Assembly: GCA_900553065.1 (NCBI GenBank)
Contig: USBZ01000052.1
Coordinates: 1-13,861, forward strand
Source: an uncultured Desulfovibrio sp.
GTDB taxonomy: Bacteria; Desulfobacterota; Desulfovibrionia; Desulfovibrionales; Desulfovibrionaceae
Direction: 5' to 3'
DNA length: 13,861 bases
Of this stretch, positions 5,970 through 13,861 are shown piece after piece (the stretch's first letter is position 1; the number at the start of each line of letters is the position of its first letter). A model generated the notes under the pieces. That model was not told the origin of the DNA. It searched no databases and was given only the letters and a program-made list of their open reading frames with translations. The translations under genes and the position numbers were made by a program.

Positions 5970-8378
5970 ATGACCCAGGAAAATCTCCGGTCCGGCAAGA
6001 CCTCTTATGACGCGTCCGCCATCACGGTTCTGGAAGGTCTGGCGGCGGTCCGCAAGCGCCCGGCCATGTATATAGGCAGCACGGACATCCGTGGTCTTCA
6101 TCACCTCGTCTACGAAGTGGTGGACAACTCCATAGACGAAGCCATGGCCGGCTATTGCAACAAGATAGAAGTCATTCTGCACATGGACAACAGCGTCACT
6201 GTGCGCGACAACGGCCGCGGCATTCCCGTGGACATTCACCCCAAGCTCCGCATTCCCGCCGTGCAGGTGGTCATGACGAAGCTCCATGCGGGCGGCAAGT
6301 TCGACAACAACGCCTACAAGGTTTCCGGCGGTCTGCACGGCGTGGGCGTTTCCTGCGTGAACGCGCTGTCCTCCTGGCTGGAAGTGACGGTCCGCCGCGA
6401 CGGCAAGCGCTGGCGTCAGCGTTACGAACGCGGCGTTCCCGTGACCAAGGTGGAACCTCTCGGCGATGCGGAAGGACACGGCACGACCGTGCGCTTCCTG
6501 CCGGATGAAGAAATTTTCGAGACCACCGTCTACTCCTTCGACATTCTGAAGAAGCGCTTTGAAGAGCTGGCCTACCTCAACAAGGGGCTGACCATCATCT
6601 GCAACGACGAGCGCACCAATGAAACGCACACCTACCATGCCGAAGGCGGTCTGGAGCAGTTCGTCAAGGATCTGAACTCCAACGAAGCGGGCCTTCATCC
6701 CATCATCAGCGGCGAAGGCGTGCAGGACAACGTCACGGTGGACTTCGCGCTTCAGTACAATTCCGGCTTCAATGAAAAGACGCTGACGTTTGCGAACAAC
6801 ATCCGCACGCACGAAGGCGGCACGCATCTTGCCGGCTTCAAGACCGCGCTCACCCGCGCCATCAACAACTATGTGAAGAGCCAGCCCGATCTTCAGAAGA
6901 AGCTCAAGGGCGACAGCCTTTCCGGCGACGACGTGCGCGAAGGCCTCACGGCCATCATCAGCGTAAAGCTCCCTCAGCCTCAGTTTGAGGGCCAGACCAA
7001 GACCAAGCTCGGCAACAGCGAAGTCGTGGGCATTGTGAACGGCATTGTGTACAACGCTCTCGATGTATACTTTCAGGAGCATCCGAAGGATATCCGCGTC
7101 ATCATCGAAAAGGCGACCGAGGCCTCCCGTGCCCGTGAAGCCGCACGACGCGCCCGTGAACTTGTCCGCCGCAAGGGAGCCCTTTCCGACAACTCGCTCC
7201 CCGGCAAGCTGGCGGACTGCCAGAGCAAGGATCCCGCGGAATGCGAAGTGTTCATCGTGGAAGGCGATTCCGCAGGCGGTTCCGCCAAGCAGGGACGCAA
7301 TCCCATGACGCAGGCCATTCTGCCCCTGCGCGGCAAGATTCTGAACGTGGAACGCGCAAGATTCGACCGCATGCTCGCCAGTGAAGAAATCAAGAACATG
7401 ATCACGGCCATGGGCGTGGGCATCGGCGAGAACATGGACTATTCCAAGCTTCGCTACCACAAGATCATCATCATGACCGATGCCGACGTGGACGGCGCCC
7501 ATATCTGCACGCTCATGCTCACCTTCTTCTTCCGCTACTATCCCAAGCTCATCGAGGAAGGTCATATCTACATCGCCCAGCCGCCGCTTTACGGCATCAA
7601 GAAGGGCAGCAACACCATCAAGTTCCTGAAGGACGACAACGAGCTTGATGAATTTCTGCTTCAGCGCCTGTCCGACGGCGTGTCCGTCACCACGACCGAC
7701 GGCAAGGTGTACCGCGGCAGCGATCTCATCAACCTGCTGAAGAGCATCGACGATCTGGAAAAGAGCATGACGGAAGCGGAAAATTCCGCCATCTCCAGGG
7801 AGCTGTTCCTTGCCTTCCTGCGCTTTGAGGAAAAGCTGAATCCCGATGCTGCGGACAGGGAACTGCCCGCCGGTTTCCGTGAATGGATGGCTTCGCAGGG
7901 CTATGCCGCCGCCATGGAACTCGAAAAGATGGAAGACGACGAACGCGTCTTCCTGGTGTTTGAGAACAAGAGCGGTCATCGCACGCGTCTTGCCATGGAA
8001 TTCTTCCACTCCCGCATGTATCGTCATGCCCGTCAGGTCTGGAAGGATCTGGAACAGGCCTGCGGCACCTTCCCGGTCACGCTGTCGAGTTCCGAATCCA
8101 GCCGTGAAGTCAGGGATTACTTCGAGCTGCGCGAATCCGCCTATGCCGAAGCGCGCAAGGGCTTCAACATCCAGCGCTACAAGGGTCTCGGTGAAATGAA
8201 CCCCGAACAGCTGGAAATGACCACCATGAACCCGGAAAAGAGAGCGCTTCTGCAGGTCAGCATCGAAGATGCCCAGGCCGCGTCCGACACCATCGAGGAA
8301 CTCATGGGAGATCGTGCGGATCTGCGTCGCGACTTCATTATCCGCAATGCACTTTCCATGGAAGATCTCGACATCTGA
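5970..8378 (+). CDS. gyrB: DNA gyrase subunit B
   Basis: GyrB is the ATPase half of the A2B2 gyrase, driving ATP-dependent negative supercoiling. The 802-aa product matches the long Gram-negative form. The GHKL ATPase domain has Glu49 and Asn53 in EVVDN, DNGRGIP (80-86) and GGLHGVG (120-126). The TOPRIM domain has EGDSAGG (Glu431) and the metal-binding DADVD (504-508), followed by the roughly 170-residue insert typical of proteobacterial GyrB, then YKGLGEMN (737-744). The ATG at 5970 has AGGA (5960-5963) 6 nt upstream; the open frame extends 38 codons further, but that part crosses the promoter and leader hairpin. The residue equivalent to E. coli Lys447 is Arg454, a common natural form. The gene contains no TTA, CTA or TCA codon. 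gyrA follows after 100 bp. Confidence 0.98.
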   Translation: MTQENLRSGKTSYDASAITVLEGLAAVRKRPAMYIGSTDIRGLHHLVYEVVDNSIDEAMAGYCNKIEVILHMDNSVTVRDNGRGIPVDIHPKLRIPAVQVVMTKLHAGGKFDNNAYKVSGGLHGVGVSCVNALSSWLEVTVRRDGKRWRQRYERGVPVTKVEPLGDAEGHGTTVRFLPDEEIFETTVYSFDILKKRFEELAYLNKGLTIICNDERTNETHTYHAEGGLEQFVKDLNSNEAGLHPIISGEGVQDNVTVDFALQYNSGFNEKTLTFANNIRTHEGGTHLAGFKTALTRAINNYVKSQPDLQKKLKGDSLSGDDVREGLTAIISVKLPQPQFEGQTKTKLGNSEVVGIVNGIVYNALDVYFQEHPKDIRVIIEKATEASRAREAARRARELVRRKGALSDNSLPGKLADCQSKDPAECEVFIVEGDSAGGSAKQGRNPMTQAILPLRGKILNVERARFDRMLASEEIKNMITAMGVGIGENMDYSKLRYHKIIIMTDADVDGAHICTLMLTFFFRYYPKLIEEGHIYIAQPPLYGIKKGSNTIKFLKDDNELDEFLLQRLSDGVSVTTTDGKVYRGSDLINLLKSIDDLEKSMTEAENSAISRELFLAFLRFEEKLNPDAADRELPAGFREWMASQGYAAAMELEKMEDDERVFLVFENKSGHRTRLAMEFFHSRMYRHARQVWKDLEQACGTFPVTLSSSESSREVRDYFELRESAYAEARKGFNIQRYKGLGEMNPEQLEMTTMNPEKRALLQVSIEDAQAASDTIEELMGDRADLRRDFIIRNALSMEDLDI

Positions 8379-8392
8379 CGATGAAAATGAAA

Positions 8393-8422
8393 CTGCGCTG
8401 CTTTTTTCGTGAAGCAGCGCGG
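8393..8422 (+). promoter_or_regulatory. Strong hairpin in the gyrB-gyrA gap
   Basis: GCGCTGCTT (8395-8403) pairs perfectly with AAGCAGCGC (8412-8420) around an 8-nt loop; a U-G and a C-G pair extend it to 11 bp. It starts 15 nt after the gyrB stop. The T-rich stretch after it (8430-8437) is about 9 nt away, so it is not a classical terminator. It may be a partial terminator, an RNA-processing or stability element setting the gyrB:gyrA ratio. Confidence 0.5.
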
Positions 8423-8464
8423 CTTCGGCTTTTCTTTCAGAGGAAATTCGCAACATATCGCTTC

Positions 8465-8470
8465 AAAGGA
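8465..8470 (+). promoter_or_regulatory. Ribosome-binding site fixing a GTG start for gyrA
   Basis: AAAGGA lies 8 nt before the GTG at 8479. No in-frame ATG is present nearby, and the sequence after the GTG begins with the conserved gyrase N-terminus, so this site decides the start. Confidence 0.75.
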
Positions 8471-8478
8471 TTCCTACT

Positions 8479-10917
<2,439 letters not shown>

Positions 10918-10937
10918 AGAAGAAGAGAGAATGTATC

Positions 10938-10984
10938 GGGGAGGGAAGGAAACTTTCTGAAGAAAGTTCCCTCCTCCCCCCTCC
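10938..10984. terminator. Hairpin between convergent gyrA and the channel gene
   Basis: A core perfect 7-bp stem AACTTTC/GAAAGTT (10951-10957 with 10962-10968, TGAA loop) is extended by a purine-rich arm (10938-10950) facing a pyrimidine-rich arm (10969-10984) with some mismatches or bulges. It begins 20 bp after the gyrA stop and ends 11 bp before the stop of the convergent channel gene, so it probably serves both directions. On the plus strand no T run follows. On the minus strand the downstream side is moderately T-rich (the complement of 10905-10931). The word TGTATCG occurs on each flank (10932, 10988). Confidence 0.6.
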
Positions 10985-10995
10985 AATTGTATCGC

Positions 10996-12687
10996 CTAAC
11001 TCGGAAAATGCTCCATGAACCGGCGCTCGGCATCCGCGGTGCCGATGAGGACAAGCACCGTATCGGACTTCATGGGCGCGTTGGGGTCCGGGGGCACACG
11101 CAATACGCCCTGACTCTTCAAGGCGACCACATTGCAGTCGGTCTTTTCACGGATGCGGCTGTCACGCAGGGACAGGCCCACAAGGGCCGGGGGCGCCGTC
11201 ACCCGGAAAATGTTCAAGCCTTCCGTCAGAATGGTTACCCGGCCGGGACTGAGCAGATTGATGATCGTACTCGCCGCCATCGAAGCGTGCGACATCACCA
11301 GATTCGCCCCGGCGTTGTACAGGGAGGGCACGTTGCGATCAAGTGTGGAACGGCTGAGGATCTGCACGTCAGGCCGCAGCTTGCGGCAATAGATGGTCAG
11401 ATAGATGTTCAGGTCATCGTCATGCGTGGTCACGATGACGGACGGGGTTTCCATGATGTGCGCCCGCTGGAGCACCGCCAGTTCCCCGGCATTCCCGAGA
11501 ATGTAACGGGGATCGTCCGGCGGCACGAGGGGGTTCTTCTCGACGAGACAGAACGGCAGCCCGCGACGTTCCAAGGCATCCGCCGCCGCTTCCCCCACCT
11601 TGCCGCCGCCGAGGATAAGCACGGGCGTCCGGTTCGCCTTGCTGCTCCGCTCGGCCTTGCGGTCATAAGCCTCAAGCTGATCCGCCGTCCCCGCGAGCAG
11701 CAGGATGGAGGCCTCGTCGATCCGGCTGTCCGGGCGCGCGGACATATAGGAATTGCCCTCCCACAGCCCGGCCACGTTGAGGCCGAAGCGTTCGCGGAAC
11801 CCGCACTCGCGCAGCGTCTGCCCCATGAACTCGGTGTGGATGACCGGCGCCTCGGCAAGGCACAACGTCCCGAACCGGGCGATGATGTTCGACTGGGCGC
11901 GGGTCCCGTAGACGCGGCGGGCAAGGCTCCGCCCAAGCATCTCGGTAAACGAGTAGACGTGGTCGCACCCCGCCAGCATGAGGATGTTCATGGCCTCCGG
12001 ATTCTCCGCACTGGCGGCGAGCAGGGTCGACGGCGCGACTTCTCGCACCGTGGAGGCGATGTTCGTATTCCGCAGATCCCCTTCGAGCGCTGCGACCAAC
12101 GCCGCCTTGTCCGCCCGCAGGTTCCGGTAGGTGTTGGCGTCGTCGAACTCGCCGGTCACCACATCATAGCGGTTGTCGTACAGTTCCAGCGCGTGCTGCC
12201 CGTCCGGTACGAGGATGACATACGGATAGTTGTGCTGCCGGAGCTTGCGGGCCACGCTCAACGAGATGTCGTTGTCACCCACCAGAACCGTGTGGCCGCT
12301 GGTATCGGACGGCAGGGAGCGCGGCTTGCGCTTGTTGTTGTATTCCTCGATCCACGGCTGGTACACGAAACGGATGAACGTAAACGGCATCACGATCATG
12401 ATGAGGATGATGCCCGACACCAGTACGATGATGGAGAACAGTTTCCCGATATCGCTCGTGAAGGTGATGTCCCCGAACCCCAGCGTGGACATGACGGTCA
12501 GCGTCCAGTAGACGCCGGTGATATAAGAATAATCCCGCCCTTCGTAGGCCATGATCTGATGAAACACGATGCTGAACAGCGCCACCAGAACGGTCGTGAA
12601 CAGCAGGAAGCCGATCACGATGCGCTGATTGCGGCGTCCCGTGGTCTGGGTCAGAAGCGCCGGGAGAAGGGTCAGGAGCAGTTTCAT
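10996..12687 (-). CDS. Two-TM potassium channel with two RCK (TrkA-N/TrkA-C) domains
   Basis: This 563-aa inner-membrane protein should be a ligand-gated K+ channel. Residues 23-45 form TM1, about 56-67 the pore helix, TLGFGD (68-73) the selectivity filter (a variant of TVGYGD) and about 80-104 TM2. The cytoplasmic part has a first RCK/TrkA-N fold from 131 with a TrkA-C-like part to about 340, and a second from 355 with a TrkA-C part at about 490-555. The second Rossmann motif is intact (LGGGKVG, 359-365, then Glu383 at the end of the next strand), whereas the first is degenerate (VGDNDIS, 136-142), so NAD(H)-type ligands may bind only the second. This layout resembles the GsuK class. The ATG lies 2 nt after the stop of the upstream manC-like gene, so the two are probably translationally coupled. 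No TTA, CTA or TCA codon occurs. Confidence 0.9.
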   Translation of the reverse strand: MKLLLTLLPALLTQTTGRRNQRIVIGFLLFTTVLVALFSIVFHQIMAYEGRDYSYITGVYWTLTVMSTLGFGDITFTSDIGKLFSIIVLVSGIILIMIVMPFTFIRFVYQPWIEEYNNKRKPRSLPSDTSGHTVLVGDNDISLSVARKLRQHNYPYVILVPDGQHALELYDNRYDVVTGEFDDANTYRNLRADKAALVAALEGDLRNTNIASTVREVAPSTLLAASAENPEAMNILMLAGCDHVYSFTEMLGRSLARRVYGTRAQSNIIARFGTLCLAEAPVIHTEFMGQTLRECGFRERFGLNVAGLWEGNSYMSARPDSRIDEASILLLAGTADQLEAYDRKAERSSKANRTPVLILGGGKVGEAAADALERRGLPFCLVEKNPLVPPDDPRYILGNAGELAVLQRAHIMETPSVIVTTHDDDLNIYLTIYCRKLRPDVQILSRSTLDRNVPSLYNAGANLVMSHASMAASTIINLLSPGRVTILTEGLNIFRVTAPPALVGLSLRDSRIREKTDCNVVALKSQGVLRVPPDPNAPMKSDTVLVLIGTADAERRFMEHFPS

Positions 12688-12689
12688 GG

Positions 12690-13861
12690 TCAGCGCCCGT
12701 AGCTGTCTTCAAGACGCACGATGTCATCTTCCCCAAGGTAGGTGCCGGACTGGATCTCGATGATGACCAGCGGGATCATGCCGGGATTCTTGAGCCGGTG
12801 CACGGTGCCGAGGGGAATGTAGGTGGACTGGTCTTCATGGTACAGGAGCACCTTGTCGCCAACGGTGATCTCGGCCGTCCCTTCGACCACCACCCAGTGC
12901 TCTGCCCGGTGGTGGTGCTTCTGGAGCGAAAGCTGCCCGCCCGGCTTGACGATGATGCGCTTCACCTGAAAACGCTCACCTCTCGCCAGCGTTTCGTAAC
13001 TCCCCCACGGGCGATAGACCAGCGGGTGGCTTTCCGCCTCGCCGCGCCCTTCCTTTTTCAGTGATTCGACGATCTTTTTCACATCCTGCGTGCGTGCGCG
13101 ATCCGCCACCAGCACGCTGTCCGCCGTCTCCACGACCACCAGATCCGATACGCCGAGCGCGGCGACCATCCGATTGGAGGCGTGCAGATAGCAGTTTTCC
13201 GCGCCCTCGGCGTAGACATCCCCCACACGCACGTTGCCGTCCCCGTCGTGCGGAGCGGCTTCGTAGAACGCTTCCCATGACCCGAGATCGCTCCAGTCGG
13301 CTGTCAGAGGGACCACGGCGGCCCGGTCCGTCTTTTCCATCACCGCGTAGTCGATGGAGTCGGCGGGGGGACGGATAAAGTCCCGATCGGCGTGGTGCCC
13401 TTCCCACGCCGCCTTGCACGCCGCATGAATGCCGGGAGCGTGCAGGGCCAGCTCTTCAAGGTAGATGGATGCGCGGAACAGGAACATGCCGCTGTTCCAC
13501 AGATACCCTCCGTCCGCCAGCATGGCCTCGGCTCTGGCGAGATCCGGTTTTTCCACAAAGCGCGCCACAGCATACCCGCCCGAGGGCAACGCCCCACCCC
13601 GGCGGATATACCCGAACCCTGTTTCCGGTGCATCCGGCGTGATGCCGAATGTAACGATACGCCCGGACTCGGCGCAGGCGCGGGCCCGCGCCACGGCTTC
13701 GGCGAAAACATCCTGAGGTTTCAGCACATGATCGGACGGCAGCACCAGCAGCAACGGATCCCCGCCGCCGGACAACGCCGCGAACGCCGCCAGCGCAATG
13801 GCGGGCGCGGTATTCCGTCCCTTGGGCTCCAACAGAATAGTTCCGGATACGCCTTTCTGCT
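12690..13861 (-). CDS. manC: Mannose-1-phosphate guanylyltransferase / mannose-6-phosphate isomerase (5' end outside window)
   Basis: This is a type II phosphomannose isomerase/GDP-mannose pyrophosphorylase (ManC/AlgA/CpsB). It makes mannose-6-phosphate and then GDP-mannose for surface polysaccharide or lipopolysaccharide. The reading frame stays open through the right edge; 390 codons (13859 to 12690, including the stop) are visible, beginning QKGVSGTIL before LEPKGRNTAPAIALAA. About 90-100 N-terminal residues with the GG-G-R nucleotide-binding signature are therefore missing. Seen in order: VLPSDHV, ETGFGYI, RFVEKPDL, YLWNSGMFLF, SIDYAVMEKT and DWSDLGSW of the transferase, then the cupin isomerase domain with RPWGSYE, LSLQKHHHRAEHWVVVEG (metal-ligand histidines) and the C-terminal IQSGTYLGEDDIVRLEDSYGR-type block. 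The apparent start inside the window (TTG at 13832) is internal. The channel gene follows after 2 nt. Confidence 0.95.
   Translation of the reverse strand, partial: QKGVSGTILLEPKGRNTAPAIALAAFAALSGGGDPLLLVLPSDHVLKPQDVFAEAVARARACAESGRIVTFGITPDAPETGFGYIRRGGALPSGGYAVARFVEKPDLARAEAMLADGGYLWNSGMFLFRASIYLEELALHAPGIHAACKAAWEGHHADRDFIRPPADSIDYAVMEKTDRAAVVPLTADWSDLGSWEAFYEAAPHDGDGNVRVGDVYAEGAENCYLHASNRMVAALGVSDLVVVETADSVLVADRARTQDVKKIVESLKKEGRGEAESHPLVYRPWGSYETLARGERFQVKRIIVKPGGQLSLQKHHHRAEHWVVVEGTAEITVGDKVLLYHEDQSTYIPLGTVHRLKNPGMIPLVIIEIQSGTYLGEDDIVRLEDSYGR

Noticed and set aside
7329..7331. Arg454 in GyrB at the position of E. coli Lys447, a quinolone-related site
   Set aside because: Arg at this position (LRGKILNVE) is common in GyrB proteins of many bacteria, and the Asp426 equivalent is intact, so it is not evidence of resistance.
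5958..8456. 832-codon open frame antisense to gyrB (and similar ones antisense to gyrA and the channel gene)
   Set aside because: It is exactly in register with the sense codons and stays open only because gyrB avoids TTA, CTA and TCA codons. The translation has no recognisable domain, and gyrB is certain.
13549..13557. TTTTCCACA, a match to the relaxed DnaA box
   Set aside because: It lies inside manC and encodes the conserved V-E-K-P motif of the transferase on the opposite strand, so it is explained by protein coding and stands alone.
13830..13832. TTG start for manC inside the window
   Set aside because: The frame continues upstream to the window edge with family-typical residues (GTIL before LEPKGRNTAPA), so the gene is cut by the edge and the TTG is an internal Leu codon.

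Overview
The window holds the dnaA-dnaN-gyrB-gyrA replication cluster of a moderately GC-rich Gram-negative bacterium, with flanking genes on the opposite strand. The gene order (gyrB directly after dnaN, no recF between), a divergent DnaA and the general style of the sequence suggest a deltaproteobacterial sulfate reducer of the Desulfovibrionaceae. That assignment is inference from gene order and protein character, not from a search.

Layout. 1-119: back-to-back intrinsic terminators, closing an unseen plus-strand transcript from the left and queA on the minus strand. 120-2855 (minus): queA (tRNA queuosine synthesis) and, upstream of it, a membrane-anchored M23 murein endopeptidase of the MepM/Csd3 type, separated by a hairpin. 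2856-3099: an AT-rich divergent intergenic region, a candidate promoter and possible origin region, but without a canonical DnaA box. 3100-10917 (plus): dnaA, dnaN, gyrB and gyrA, with structured gaps: a nested inverted repeat before dnaN, a good sigma-70-like promoter plus leader hairpin before gyrB, and a strong hairpin before gyrA. 10918-10995: a hairpin between convergent genes. 10996-13861 (minus): a two-gene unit, a bifunctional mannose-1-phosphate guanylyltransferase/mannose-6-phosphate isomerase (running off the right edge) followed 2 nt later by a 2-TM potassium channel with two RCK/TrkA domains.

How the genes work together. DnaA starts replication, DnaN is the sliding clamp, and GyrB and GyrA form the A2B2 gyrase that relieves supercoils ahead of the fork. 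The flanking genes are independent of this: tRNA modification, wall remodelling, GDP-mannose supply for surface polysaccharide, and K+ flux.

The most notable observation is in gyrA. The residue equivalent to E. coli Ser83 in the quinolone-resistance region is Leu, encoded by TTA, and this is the only TTA codon in the gene. It looks like a fluoroquinolone-resistance allele. I see no tRNA, rRNA, CRISPR array, insertion sequence or phage gene, and no convincing undescribed multi-gene system.
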